Source: Siphlonurus alternatus (Eukaryota; Arthropoda; Insecta; Ephemeroptera; Siphlonuridae). Taken from it: 64,000 nucleotides of DNA. A program made the translations under genes and the position numbers. Positions 62,001-64,000 of this stretch are shown piece by piece (the stretch's first letter is position 1; the number at the start of each line of letters is the position of its first letter). Under the pieces are notes generated by a model. That model saw nothing but the letters and a program-made list of their open reading frames with translations, was not told where the DNA came from and did no database searches. The stretch lies in assembly GCA_949825025.1 (NCBI GenBank), contig OX463778.1, forward strand, positions 32,876,616-32,940,615. The letters run 5' to 3'.

Positions 62001-64000
62001 CATAACATCAATTTATGACGAAAACTATTCTGAGCAAACTACCGGAAACACTGAATCAATAACTACCCACAAAGATATTCAACATGATACAGCTATGATT
62101 TTATTTATTCCTACTCATATTAGTGAATTAAAAAGTAATATATACAACTGTTCAGAACAAGACTTGCTACAAAAAACAGAAAATACCAATCAAATAACAC
62201 AAACGTTAAAGAAGGAAAAAGATAAATTGCATCATCAGAATATCGATGAGCATACCTCATATGATGACAGCAACAAACTGGTAGACGCACAACAAAAATT
62301 TCAGTCAGACAATACATACATAACAATTCATCATGAAAATAAAAATCAACAAACTTATATAGAGGAATATACTGAATTGATTCCAGATTATGAATTCAAG
62401 GCAAGCATGTCAATGCAGGAACATGCTTTGCATTCATATGAACCGGAAAAGTTCGTTTCGTCTAATTTAAAACACGAAGTAATTATGAAGTTAGACCATT
62501 GCAGCACTTCAGATCACATGCAAAACGCAATACTTAAAACACAAAAGTCAATTAAAAAGCAAGACGTACATACAGAATCAGTGTCAAATCAACAAAATAT
62601 ACCTGAATTCTTACACTTAAATATAAATTTACACGAGGTCAAGCCAATAAATGCAACTGATATTCAAAGTGAAACAGTACGATATTTACCTGAGGATACA
62701 ATTTTTTACATTTCAGAACCTGAAGTCTCCAAGACAATTACAGACGATAGACAACAAGACAGTAAAGACGAGATGACAAATACACTTGACAATAGATATA
62801 AAAACATTACAGAAAGGGAAAAAACATTAGATGGTATCGATGTAACTATAGAAGGTACAAGCAGTATAAAAATTTTGAATGAAGTTTTACATGAAAGCCA
62901 TCCGGAGGAAACATTACCACCACTAAATGTTCAGTGCAGCGTTAAATTTGAAGAAATGCCATGTGAAGAGGAGAATGTTGGAACTGTTCAACAAATACAT
63001 CCAGAAAATATTGTGATTTTTTCAGAGGAAAGTACTCCAAGAAGCGAGGAAATAATATATTCAACAAATTTAGATAACTCTGAGACAACTGAAATCATAA
63101 TCGAGAAAGATAATGCTAATGTTTCTGACGATACCTGCATTGAAGTCACAAAAGTTGTGAAGGGAAATACAGTTGAACACACTTTTAGGTCATCTAGCAC
63201 AAAAAATGTGGAAACGAAGTTGCCACAAGTCAAGGTATTGGAGGGTGAACATCAAGTTCTAGAAGAATTCTCAACAACATCATGTTTATCACCCAGTATG
63301 GTAGAAAGGCATATGAATGCTACACCTCAAATAATATTGCAAGAACCACTAAATGTCATAGAAATATCTGCTTGCCAAAATACGTCGGATATAGTACTTT
63401 TTGCGGATAAACATTACAATACTGAACCAAAGCAGCAGCAACGAGCAGCTGTAGAAATTTTAGAAGTTTCAACAACAGAAGGAGTTACATTAATCAAAGA
63501 TAATTTTATTAAATTTTTCAACGCTAATGAACTTGAAGACCAAACTTCAATCAATTTGGAATCAGCAACCACGAAAGCTAATTATCAAGTCATTGAAATT
63601 GCAAAACCTTGTGTTTCAGAGATTACTAAAAAACTTGATTCTATTATTTCAGATAGCAAAATTAATATAAGTAATGTAAATTTAGAAAATATATTAACCT
63701 CAGACCAAAAGGGACCTGTTTCTCAAGGTGAACATGATGTAATTGAATGCAAATTCGAAAAAACTGAAGACTTACTGAAAATGCAGTATTCTGAAGAATC
63801 AGCTCGTGTTACATTATGTTCTAAAGAGAATGCATTATTTGGTAATAGCGTAATGCTGTTACAAGATGAAACTCCTTTAGTAACGCAAGTTCCGGAATCA
63901 AGTAGTGCAAAGTTGGGTTTGTCAACTGAATTATGTTCTTTTAATGTTTCAACATTAGATTTGTTAGAAGAAGTCTCCCTTTCAGCTTCAACAGAAATTT
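1166..64000 (+). CDS. sls: Sallimus (insect titin/kettin/I-connectin), partial at both ends, 41 exons in window
   Basis: This is the giant elastic filament protein of insect striated muscle. In the family, the N-terminal kettin part binds actin at the Z-disc and the later PEVK and repeat regions act as springs towards the thick filament. Seen here: 18 Ig folds (WY/WF..NG..., DxGxYxCxAxNxxG), kettin linkers ending in ExQLP, a PEVK exon and a second repeat exon. The joined exons sum to 28,339 bases with no stop, and every junction agrees in phase: 1166-1384, 1442-1636, 1865-2404, 2461-2667, 2986-3244, 3400-3536, 3594-3855, 3919-4072, 4147-4280, 4339-4570, 4902-5073, 5564-5750, 6863-7074, 7505-7632, 7692-7854, 8185-8286, 8357-8557, 8710-8937, 9268-9571, 9809-9997, 10057-10220, 10659-10788, 20423-28648, and then those listed below to the edge. 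The start codon and the C-terminus are outside the window. Gene identity is firm; individual isoforms are inferred. Confidence 0.93.
1442..1636 (+). CDS. sls: sls exon: kettin linker plus N-terminal half of Ig
   Basis: Phase 0 to 0, 65 codons. The linker GMEGGLQKIQNLEDSL leads into an Ig that opens at APVFTVPLSN. The usual first core cysteine is replaced (HFEARL instead of HFECRL), so this domain cannot form or keep the typical Cys pair. It continues in the next exon after a 228 bp AT-rich intron. Confidence 0.88.
1865..2404 (+). CDS. sls: sls exon: one and a half kettin Ig domains with linker
   Basis: Phase 0 to 0, 180 codons. It finishes the previous Ig (VEWFWNGKPL ... SGEYSCRAFN), carries a full linker (IIFESQLPKGMERTIEK) and most of the next Ig (PPEFVNSPTDL ... 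SGLYTCK). It is the longest kettin exon here and looks like two ancestral exons fused by intron loss, because the neighbours split Ig domains at the C-strand. Confidence 0.9.
2461..2667 (+). CDS. sls: sls exon: end of Ig, linker, start of next Ig
   Basis: Phase 0 to 0, 69 codons, after a 56 bp intron. ATNRHGEATVSCKLQVR closes an Ig, IVLEPQLPSNFKSG opens the linker, and PPRFTTELK is the A-strand of the following Ig. It is GC-richer than the surrounding introns. Confidence 0.88.
2668..2985 (+). other. Intron, 318 bp
   Basis: AT-rich, with a purine-rich stretch near 2755-2795. I see no gene or repeat in it. Confidence 0.8.
2986..3244 (+). CDS. sls: sls exon: body of a kettin Ig
   Basis: Phase 0 to 1. 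Encodes DVFNVPEGAAAHFDCR through MRIDWFLNGRPFPSG, DFGYVTLDLDWTYPRDTG and VLCRATNKWGSATT. Both core cysteines are present. The linker follows in the next exon. Confidence 0.9.
3400..3536 (+). CDS. sls: sls exon: kettin linker
   Basis: Phase 1 to 0. AKRGIVMETQLPEGLVG begins the roughly 35-residue linker typical of kettin, and PPKFVTQ begins the next Ig. The short introns on either side (155 and 57 bp) have clear acceptors. Confidence 0.88.
3594..3855 (+). CDS. sls: sls exon: body of a kettin Ig
   Basis: Phase 0 to 1. Encodes IESVGVGEGEPIHFECR, VQWFHNGKTLSSG, DFGYVSLDILYAYPEDSG and YECRATNELGQDS. Both core cysteines are present. Confidence 0.9.
3919..4072 (+). CDS. sls: sls exon: kettin linker
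   Basis: Phase 1 to 2. Encodes MLPNIILQNQVPKGMKK, a long charged linker and KKQPPR. The arginine before FVTQ is split across the intron 4073-4146. Confidence 0.85.
4147..4280 (+). CDS. sls: sls exon: N-terminal half of a kettin Ig
   Basis: Phase 2 to 1. FVTQITDQSELVEMQSTKFECQ, then MKVEWFFNGKPLPH; the lysine codon after it is split across a 58 bp intron. Confidence 0.87.
4339..4570 (+). CDS. sls: sls exon: C-terminal half of Ig plus linker
   Basis: Phase 1 to 2. NRFTPIYDFGYVAMNFG, then SGEYICRATNLYGSDE, then IIYESQLPKHMKSIERIR. This is the last linker of the ExQLP type in the window. Confidence 0.88.
4571..4901 (+). other. Intron, 331 bp
   Basis: AT-rich with A and T runs near 4690-4780. 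I see no gene in it. Confidence 0.8.
4902..5073 (+). CDS. sls: sls exon: acidic linker and N-terminal half of Ig
   Basis: Phase 2 to 0. VPDDADEEEKPKMAPTFVLKP leads into an Ig with ARFTCRVTGHPKPRVMWLVNG. The Ig type changes here from the kettin ExQLP-linked form to a form with the GHPKP turn, as near the end of kettin in other insects. Confidence 0.9.
5074..5563 (+). other. Intron, 490 bp, carrying a foldback element
   Basis: About half of this intron is the nested palindrome annotated at 5171-5386. The rest is plain AT-rich intron. Confidence 0.85.
5171..5386. repeat. Nested palindrome / foldback MITE
   Basis: Outer arms 5171-5232 and 5325-5386 are near-perfect reverse complements (for example AAGAAAAGGATAGGAATAAC against its complement at the right end). 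A second palindrome, about 5233-5261 with 5267-5295, sits inside, centred on GATGCGAAACGTTTC. About 30 bases between the inner and the right outer arm are unpaired. No protein is encoded. It is probably a non-autonomous DNA transposon. Confidence 0.85.
5564..5750 (+). CDS. sls: sls exon: C-terminal half of Ig
   Basis: Phase 0 to 1. GTRYKLTFDGMWHLDIPKV, then KVEVIARNSVGEAYATVELVV, then DDFRSVLKNSPRR. The F-strand cysteine position is Ile (EVIARN), so only one core cysteine remains. It is followed by the kettin helical spacer. Confidence 0.9.
5751..6862 (+). other. Intron, 1,112 bp
   Basis: AT-rich except for the first about 120 bases, where a small coding-like island (5785-5871) sits; see findings. 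An A run lies near 6665-6682. I see nothing else. Confidence 0.75.
6863..7074 (+). CDS. sls: sls exon: kettin charged spacer, part 1
   Basis: Phase 1 to 0. PWYDYDLTQYQKERQETELEK, then EKVFEERTSTIGNQTE and WQQNVKQKKGQEYYSKLKE. There is no Ig fold; the composition is charged and helix-favouring. The order and wording match Drosophila Sls/kettin as I recall it, which is one of the strongest identity marks in the window. Confidence 0.92.
7075..7504 (+). other. Intron, 430 bp
   Basis: Strongly AT-rich; I see no gene or repeat beyond A and T runs. Confidence 0.8.
7505..7632 (+). CDS. sls: sls exon: kettin charged spacer, part 2
   Basis: Phase 0 to 2. LEEEQLMKESKIREASHQFAI, then PGEKIKQSSLAKGMAECYEQ. 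It continues the helical spacer. The next intron is 59 bp and C/T-rich. Confidence 0.9.
7692..7854 (+). CDS. sls: sls exon: kettin charged spacer, part 3
   Basis: Phase 2 to 0. LEQTETVTASPRPLRKVYET, then VIPSLPPDPSESSVHGREV and AKQKQTQKE. The ESSVHGREVH run is recognisable from other insect Sls sequences. Confidence 0.9.
7855..8184 (+). other. Intron, 330 bp
   Basis: AT-rich. I see no gene in it. Confidence 0.8.
8185..8286 (+). CDS. sls: sls exon: kettin spacer, part 4
   Basis: Phase 0 to 0, 34 codons. IQGDLEITRKITATETTEVE, then RTLERVITGQV. It ends the helical spacer before the next Ig set. Confidence 0.9.
8357..8557 (+). CDS. sls: sls exon: N-terminal part of Ig
   Basis: Phase 0 to 0, 67 codons. 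PPHFTKKIQPCRVFEQQPAK, FEVEFDGDPMPTIKWF, then SILVIRQ. The core cysteine of the B-strand is missing (KFEVEF) and its partner in the next exon is also replaced (IFAVIAEN), so this Ig lacks the Cys pair as a whole. Confidence 0.9.
8710..8937 (+). CDS. sls: sls exon: end of Ig and start of next Ig
   Basis: Phase 0 to 0, 76 codons. VYSEDSGIFAVIAENRGGAA, then VVEEKRTGRGGLVPPSFLS, then LARFDARLTGTPPLDVYWLK. The second Ig also has Ala in place of the first core cysteine. Confidence 0.9.
8938..9267 (+). other. Intron, 330 bp
   Basis: AT-rich. I see no gene in it. Confidence 0.8.
9268..9571 (+). CDS. sls: sls exon: end of Ig, short linker, start of Ig
   Basis: Phase 0 to 1. NGKKIQSDIRHKTLEEDGIY, DNGKYECVAINAAGEA, then a Gly/Ala/Pro linker and APRIIEQLREQAVSEGQSVH with FRCTVVAKQ. 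Confidence 0.9.
9809..9997 (+). CDS. sls: sls exon: body of Ig
   Basis: Phase 1 to 1, symmetric. APEIQWQKGDKPIKQSKYF, FLLHITEAFPEDEG, then YSCVISNSAGSVTSTANLRV. Only 59 bp separate it from the next exon. Confidence 0.9.
10057..10220 (+). CDS. sls: sls exon: N-terminal half of Ig
   Basis: Phase 1 to 0. APDSQEVTPSVTRLTDVAVS, then AQFRTQISGTPSPTVQWF. The first core cysteine is replaced by Thr. Confidence 0.9.
10221..10658 (+). other. Intron, 438 bp, with an imperfect inverted repeat
   Basis: AT-rich. It contains the inverted repeat at about 10306-10432 and nothing else that I can name. Confidence 0.8.
10306..10432. repeat. Imperfect inverted repeat, MITE-like
   Basis: The left arm (AAAAAGTTTCTAAATTGC, near 10334) pairs with the right arm (GTAATTTAGAAACTTCTTA, near 10383), and the pairing extends outward with mismatches to TAGCGTCTAATTT and AATTAACACG. 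Probably an old non-autonomous element. Confidence 0.5.
10659..10788 (+). CDS. sls: sls exon: C-terminal half of Ig; last exon before the PEVK intron
   Basis: Phase 0 to 1. MITEGNNSVLLIKSTFEEDS, FTCRATNSAGQVETSAQLIV. The spliced product joins the PEVK exon through a split lysine codon. If the donor is not used, the frame reads KSKE and stops at TAA 10797-10799, a candidate kettin C-terminus. Confidence 0.88.
10789..20422 (+). other. Intron, 9,634 bp, before the PEVK exon
   Basis: AT-rich, with no long open frame and no transposase or RT that I can see. It holds several GC-richer islands (about 12050-12450, 12820-13060, 13420-13600, 15800-16340, 16640-17000, 18060-18320, 18900-19090 and 19640-19830) that stand out from the background and may be regulatory. 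One has a TATA-like AATATAAAGG at about 18940; another has two TCAGTC-type initiator matches near 19698-19715. A short perfect inverted repeat lies at 16444-16510. Confidence 0.8.
16444..16510. repeat. Short inverted repeat
   Basis: GTGGAATTCACAAAAAA at 16444-16460 is the exact reverse complement of the sequence at 16494-16510, with an AT-rich loop of about 33 bases. It may be a tiny MITE or a cruciform-forming site. Confidence 0.75.
20423..28648 (+). CDS. sls: sls giant exon: PEVK spring 1 plus one Ig
   Basis: Phase 1 to 1, 2,742 codons. Order: a leader with two APWRRR motifs; five blocks of about 110 residues that open with PW[TS]xxxxKLK and contain LKPTKRE and VDLKP; two LPWRR motifs near 23047 and 23119; then 36 tandem units of 36-43 residues (about 23230-27330) with the core KSPEPE.V.LKPF; a Gln/Pro/Lys tail with LPWRR at 27502; and a final Ig (PPRFIQRLQPVISS ... 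TYSCRASNPAG). PEVK regions are disordered, charge-rich springs in titin. The acceptor is tttgttttcag and the donor is GATTG|GTGAGT. The exon is symmetric, so it could be skipped whole. Tandem units imply copy-number change by unequal exchange. Confidence 0.95.
23230..27330 (+). repeat. Coding tandem array: 36 PEVK units
   Basis: I counted 36 consecutive units. In units 6-24 two types alternate: a 38-residue type (APRKKLDSPEPETVQLKPF...) and a 36-residue type (APRKERSKSPEPEPVQLKPF...), giving a 222 bp dimer. Units 26-35 are nearly uniform 38-residue (114 bp) copies of APRKERPKSPEPEKVELKPF plus a KEKPKEEKVTEEIEIKK tail. Identical variants recur at fixed distances inside the array. Confidence 0.9.
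28649..32014 (+). other. Intron, 3,366 bp
   Basis: AT-rich with a long (TA)n tract at 28840-28931. GC-richer islands at about 29330-29480 and 30720-31080 stand out, and TATAAATAG occurs at about 29735. I find no supported gene. Confidence 0.8.
28840..28931. repeat. (TA)n microsatellite
   Basis: About 46 uninterrupted TA dinucleotides starting shortly after the PEVK exon donor. It is likely length-polymorphic. Confidence 0.97.
32015..32314 (+). CDS. sls: sls exon: one complete Ig
   Basis: Phase 1 to 1, 100 codons. EREPSGEAPHFVEPLQPQV, VKMECVVQGKPTPQVTWF, YMCRAVNKLGQAESRANLLI. One exon holds one Ig, with both cysteines present. Confidence 0.92.
32315..32679 (+). other. Intron, 365 bp
   Basis: AT-rich. 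I see no gene in it. Confidence 0.8.
32680..32997 (+). CDS. sls: sls exon: one complete Ig
   Basis: Phase 1 to 1, 106 codons. VAPKITKPLEAIIAKANTEV, VEFSGQPKPEVKWYRNGKE, YEVRATNEAGEART. Both core cysteine positions are replaced (LDVEF and YEVRA). A 64 bp intron follows. Confidence 0.92.
33062..33222 (+). CDS. sls: sls exon: N-terminal half of Ig
   Basis: Phase 1 to 0. PPKFTKQPQPQIIPEGQVAI, then CSFQWFQDSKPIQ. The B-strand cysteine is replaced; a cysteine sits a few residues later. Confidence 0.9.
33427..33672 (+). CDS. sls: sls exon: end of Ig and start of next Ig
   Basis: Phase 0 to 0, 82 codons. SCPELRIATEDNRSVLIMTE, FTCRAENVAGSVTATATITV, then APSFVKPLTGLRVMDGEE with HFTCE. A second acceptor-like site at 33381 is rejected because it leads to a stop in the required frame. 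Confidence 0.9.
33741..33948 (+). CDS. sls: sls exon: C-terminal part of Ig
   Basis: Phase 0 to 1. VAGKPIPRISWLHNGEPIRE, CKLAISEVFPEDSGDYSCQ, AVNKVGECVCAASLVVE. It carries extra cysteines in the G-strand. Confidence 0.9.
34015..34112 (+). CDS. sls: sls exon: acidic Ser/Thr-rich linker, part 1
   Basis: Phase 1 to 0. AYEYIPDSEISVTMGTSLTT, then SGSEEDLLAEK. It has no fold that I can name. Confidence 0.85.
34113..35090 (+). other. Intron, 978 bp
   Basis: AT-rich. I see no gene or clear repeat in it. Confidence 0.8.
35091..35209 (+). CDS. sls: sls exon: acidic linker, part 2, and Ig A/B strands
   Basis: Phase 0 to 2. SLSDVSEESGQHSIAEEPTG, then MAPHFTSSLAVQPLEDGRT. The next arginine codon is split across the 252 bp intron. 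Confidence 0.87.
35462..35676 (+). CDS. sls: sls exon: body of Ig
   Basis: Phase 2 to 1. RLEVKVDGKPKPEVHWYRQG, MWVLTVDEMPEMLGEVVCV, AQNPLGVTSETVLLTE. It lacks the first core cysteine. Confidence 0.9.
35677..36358 (+). other. Intron, 682 bp, with a possible alternative terminal exon
   Basis: AT-rich. A good acceptor (gttcttctgtttttcag, ending 35932) is followed in the right phase by about 57 open codons to TAA 36100-36102, with AATAAA near 36205; see findings. Confidence 0.6.
36359..38224 (+). CDS. sls: sls exon: 622-codon Ser/Pro-rich unique region
   Basis: Phase 1 to 1. It starts EYVTTKEYRKPEWVTRMEEL, a helical opener that also occurs in insect Sls spacers. The rest has no Ig and is Ser/Thr/Pro-rich and probably disordered: an acidic first two-thirds, then a basic stretch rich in SP and TP (about 37380-37900), with SRIPIPG at 37393 and SRIPVL at 37594. 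The end is acidic (DSLEELQEFLLLES). It is symmetric, so it can be skipped in frame. The function is not known from sequence; phosphorylation sites and short binding motifs are likely. Confidence 0.88.
38225..38684 (+). other. Intron, 460 bp
   Basis: AT-rich apart from a G-rich run (GGTTGGGGGTGGGGGGAGG, about 38342-38360) that could form a G-quadruplex in RNA. I see no gene in it. Confidence 0.8.
38685..38789 (+). CDS. sls: sls exon: N-terminal third of Ig
   Basis: Phase 1 to 1, 35 codons. ATQSPPVFIQEITDARGKEG, then ITFECLLSGTPTP. Confidence 0.9.
38852..39034 (+). CDS. sls: sls exon: rest of Ig
   Basis: Phase 1 to 1, 61 codons. VVWYHEDKMLRSTVNMKIG, CTIKNVTREYEGTYMCKAM, NAAGTAVTKANLFCH. Both core cysteines are present. 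Confidence 0.9.
39035..39388 (+). other. Intron, 354 bp
   Basis: AT-rich. I see no gene in it. Confidence 0.8.
39389..39659 (+). CDS. sls: sls exon: highly charged helix
   Basis: Phase 1 to 2, about 90 codons that are almost entirely Glu, Lys, Arg and Ala (ELNEEEKRALQEKKEKEEL, AKEAAKLAAKKAAEEAENE, RRKKLEARKQ). The i,i+4 E/K pattern and few hydrophobic positions favour a single alpha-helix or weak coiled coil, a stiff spacer rather than a spring. It continues in the two micro-exons that follow. Donor CA|GTGAGT. Confidence 0.9.
39660..40764 (+). other. Intron, 1,105 bp, mostly a foldback element
   Basis: More than half is the palindromic element at 39819-40477. The rest is AT-rich. Confidence 0.85.
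39819..40477. repeat. Long foldback element (about 660 bp)
   Basis: Ends TAAAGTAGAGTG (39820) and CACTCTACTTTAA (40465) are reverse complements. Inside, AGTTTAACCTGCCCTCTAT pairs with AGAGGGAAGGTTAAACT, and CACAAAAAATTCCCAAAGTT pairs with AACTTTGGGAATTTTTTGTG. Arms are about 290 bases with mismatches. No protein is encoded. It is probably a non-autonomous DNA transposon. Confidence 0.85.
40765..40797 (+). CDS. sls: sls micro-exon (33 bp): charged helix continues
   Basis: Phase 2 to 2, in frame: EERKKREAKIL with split codons at both ends. Acceptor ttttttacag, donor GTAAGT. It is symmetric, so it can be skipped. Confidence 0.85.
41096..41138 (+). CDS. sls: sls micro-exon (43 bp): charged helix ends
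   Basis: Phase 2 to 0. LEEQKLEEQKKMVQQ. A 59 bp intron separates it from the next exon. Confidence 0.87.
41198..41887 (+). CDS. sls: sls exon: 230-codon conserved-looking spacer
   Basis: Phase 0 to 0. It opens with a short PEVK-like stretch (VKLKPVKVAEPKMEEVQPLP), then basic RRTKKKATAQAK, then a region with regular hydrophobic spacing and normal amino-acid variety (YVEEMMDYIGVEEFGDVAEE, MEEVTAAYEAGDFPSLRAPE, LAATGFRALMKVVEQKHAEI) that looks helical and folded. The high GC and low repeat content suggest purifying selection. No domain name can be assigned with confidence. Confidence 0.88.
41888..42554 (+). other. Intron, 667 bp, half of it a foldback element
   Basis: It holds the inverted repeat at 42043-42380. 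The remainder is AT-rich. Confidence 0.8.
42043..42380. repeat. Foldback MITE-like element (about 340 bp)
   Basis: The left end (TTAATAACAATGGACAAC) pairs with the right end (GTTGTCCATTACTTTGTGTT), and the inner GAACCCTCTAACAC pairs with GTGTTAGAGGGTTC. Arms are about 165 bases and imperfect. No coding capacity. Confidence 0.82.
42555..42692 (+). CDS. sls: sls exon: Ser/Thr-rich tail, with either a splice or a stop
   Basis: EVHSESVEQVSIGRKTQVTA, TSVSTQEFATAQQSEVQVK. If the donor after 42672 (AAAG|GTGAGG) is used, the exon is phase 0 to 1 and joins 45245. If it is not, the frame continues GEEGLP and stops at TGA 42690-42692, giving a C-terminus for a shorter isoform. AATAAA lies at 42786 and again at 43931. 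Confidence 0.82.
   Translation, partial: EVHSESVEQVSIGRKTQVTATSVSTQEFATAQQSEVQVKGEEGLP
43235..43269. repeat. (ATT)n microsatellite
   Basis: About eleven ATT units in a row. Confidence 0.95.
43307..43444. repeat. Short MITE, copy 1 of the TCGTCRCCTCAGAAT family
   Basis: The left end TCATCATCTCAGAAT and the right end ATTCTGAGGCGACGA are imperfect reverse complements, with an AAGGTTT/ATAAGGTTC palindromic middle. The right end matches that of the element at 45818-45953. Confidence 0.7.
43992..44021. repeat. Poly(T) run, 30 bases
   Basis: An uninterrupted T tract just after the second AATAAA region. It may be the poly(A) tail of a minus-strand retrosequence, but I see no such sequence beside it. 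Confidence 0.95.
44324..44440. repeat. Short inverted repeat
   Basis: AGCCTGGGGGGTCGTCAAAT at 44331 pairs with TTATTTGAAGACCCCCCTG near 44413. The loop is about 55 bases. It is probably a small MITE. Confidence 0.6.
44709..45112. repeat. Foldback MITE flanked by TTAA (about 400 bp)
   Basis: Ends are TTAA-GGGTAAGGTAACACG and CGTGTTATCTTACCC-TTAA, with arms of about 190 bases that include GATTGTTGTAGTCCCATTTG and its complement. A TTAA target duplication is the hallmark of piggyBac-type transposition. No coding capacity. Confidence 0.87.
45245..45298 (+). CDS. sls: sls exon (54 bp): basic linker
   Basis: Phase 1 to 1, 18 codons: ESKVQQKKKSRARQTEIQ. Acceptor TTTGCAG, donor AAG|GTTTGA, a weak donor at +4 and +5. 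It is symmetric, so it can be skipped: 42672 can splice straight to 53435 in frame. Confidence 0.78.
45818..45953. repeat. Short MITE, copy 2 of the TCGTCRCCTCAGAAT family
   Basis: The arms TCGTCACCTCAGAATGCAAG ... and its complement ending GCATTCTGAGGCGACGA pair over about 48 bases, including GCGTAAGTACAAAAAAATTT. The loop is about 35 bases. The arms are much better preserved than in the copy at 43307-43444. Confidence 0.88.
48088..48763. repeat. Large, well-preserved foldback element (about 675 bp)
   Basis: The arms of about 310 bases are close to perfect reverse complements: AATAGACCACTTGCAAAAC at the left end and its complement at the right, with TGGGGTAAGATACGTAAC matching GTTACGTATCTTACCCCA near the loop (about 48400-48460). 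The arms carry mirrored short open frames, which are an artefact of the palindrome. Confidence 0.92.
48998..49365. repeat. Older foldback MITE related to 44709-45112
   Basis: The left arm (AAGGTAACACGCCCAATG ... TCTCCTTTACATCCCCTA) pairs imperfectly with the right arm (AGGGGATGTAGAGGAGAAT ... GTTATCTTACTCTTAAA). Its right terminus GTTATCTTACTCTTAA closely matches that of the TTAA element at 44709-45112, so it is probably a diverged member of the same superfamily. Confidence 0.75.
50533..52463. mobile_element. Mariner-type foldback element with transposase remnants in both arms
   Basis: Flanked by TA on both sides (50531-50532, 52464-52465). Termini CTGGGTGATCATAAAGTTC and GAACTTTATGATCACCCTG. 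The arms stay complementary far inward (TGATGTTTTGGACTGCAG at about 51520 and its complement at about 52275). Minus strand near 51830-51610 and plus strand near 51980-52180 both resemble the end of a Tc1/mariner transposase, with W-x-x-RS-x-DL followed by KFFF in place of DFFLWG. Both are broken by stops or frame loss, so the copy is not functional. The two transposase ends point outward from a centre near 51900. Confidence 0.85.
50630..51418. mobile_element. Nested non-autonomous DNA transposon with 27-bp TIRs and 7-bp TSD
   Basis: Terminal inverted repeats begin CAGAGCGAACTTGAGTAGG and are identical for 27 bases at both ends. They are flanked by the direct repeat CCTGGAT (50623-50629 and 51419-51425). 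The opposite arm of the host element preserves the unfilled site (CCCTAGATTCAACATTTTC on the minus strand near 52400), which proves insertion. The CAGAG start and the 7-8 bp duplication suggest hAT- or P-like mobilisation; the class is unresolved. Length 789 bp, no transposase. Confidence 0.88.
53435..64000 (+). CDS. sls: sls giant exon: second spring of degenerate repeats, open at window edge
   Basis: Entered in phase 1 after acceptor catacttttacag and open for 10,566 bases (3,522 codons) to the edge. The first about 170 residues are Lys/Glu-rich (ITPKKYENITITELQPEDE, KRKIQKENQKEKKQKKIV). The rest is a long series of degenerate modules with the core hydrophobic-x-V-[TS]-E-hydrophobic-x-x-x-E-x-E, for example SISVTQVTSNEKES, LQVSEFDVHESEHSF, SLNVTETQVQDKEAEF and SINVTEIMVNDRAETL. 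By hand the cores lie about 35 or 71 residues apart, in line with the 68- and 71-residue repeats reported for crayfish I-connectin. It is acidic, Ser/Thr-rich and almost free of Trp and Pro, so it differs from PEVK. A possible donor at 61774 (GTTG|GTGAGT, phase 1) could end the exon early. Confidence 0.9.

Noticed and set aside
53616..63233. Many 60-106 codon minus-strand frames in the second giant exon
   Set aside because: Serine/phenylalanine-rich antisense shadows of a Glu/Lys/Ser-rich coding exon.
1..64000. tRNA, rRNA or a second protein-coding gene nested in the large introns
   Set aside because: I looked for tRNA-like cloverleaf boxes and for open frames with normal composition and found none that I could support.

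Overview
The window is eukaryotic and almost certainly arthropod, most likely insect. It lies inside one very large plus-strand muscle gene that I identify as sallimus (sls, insect titin / I-connectin), the gene whose short products are called kettin. The evidence is a run of immunoglobulin (Ig) domains joined by kettin-type linkers, followed by residue runs that match my memory of Drosophila Sls (WYDYDL, GDLEITRKITATETTEVEH, ESSVHGREVH, KKIQPCRVFE), then a PEVK-type spring and a second, different long repeat region. The gene runs off both ends: the first exon begins in the middle of an Ig fold and the last exon is still open at base 64000. I placed 41 exons by reading GT..AG junctions in phase. 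Together they give about 9,446 codons without a stop. I cannot name the species or order.

Layout. 1-1050: antisense, 5'-truncated non-LTR reverse transcriptase in an intron. 1166-5750: compact kettin Ig exons separated mostly by introns of 55-330 bp. 6863-8286: charged, helical kettin spacer. 8357-10788: four Ig domains. 10789-20422: a 9.6 kb AT-rich intron; reading through its donor gives a stop after 3 codons, a possible kettin-type 3' end. 20423-28648: one 8,226 bp exon carrying PEVK spring 1 and a final Ig. It holds five PW[TS] blocks, then 36 tandem 36-43 residue units. 32015-35676: Ig domains and an acidic linker. 36359-38224: a Ser/Pro-rich unique exon with two SxIP motifs. 38685-39034: one Ig. 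39389-41138: a highly charged helix. 41198-42692: a conserved-looking spacer that ends either in a stop plus poly(A) signals or by splicing onward. 45245-45298: a 54 bp exon. 45299-53434: an 8.1 kb intron full of foldback elements. 53435 to the edge: a single open exon of more than 10.5 kb, built of degenerate repeats around a [VI]TE[VI]xxxExE core.

How it works together. In the family, the kettin Ig region binds actin near the Z-disc, and the PEVK and degenerate-repeat regions are extensible springs linking Z-disc to thick filament. Nearly all spring and Ig exons from 20423 onward start and stop in phase 1, so whole modules can be skipped in frame. Together with at least two candidate early 3' ends, this suggests that the locus makes a graded series of spring lengths.

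Non-coding interest lies in the introns. There are ten foldback or MITE-like elements, two pairs of them sharing termini. One is a mariner-type foldback with transposase C-terminal remnants in both arms and a second transposon nested in the left arm with a clear 7-bp target duplication.
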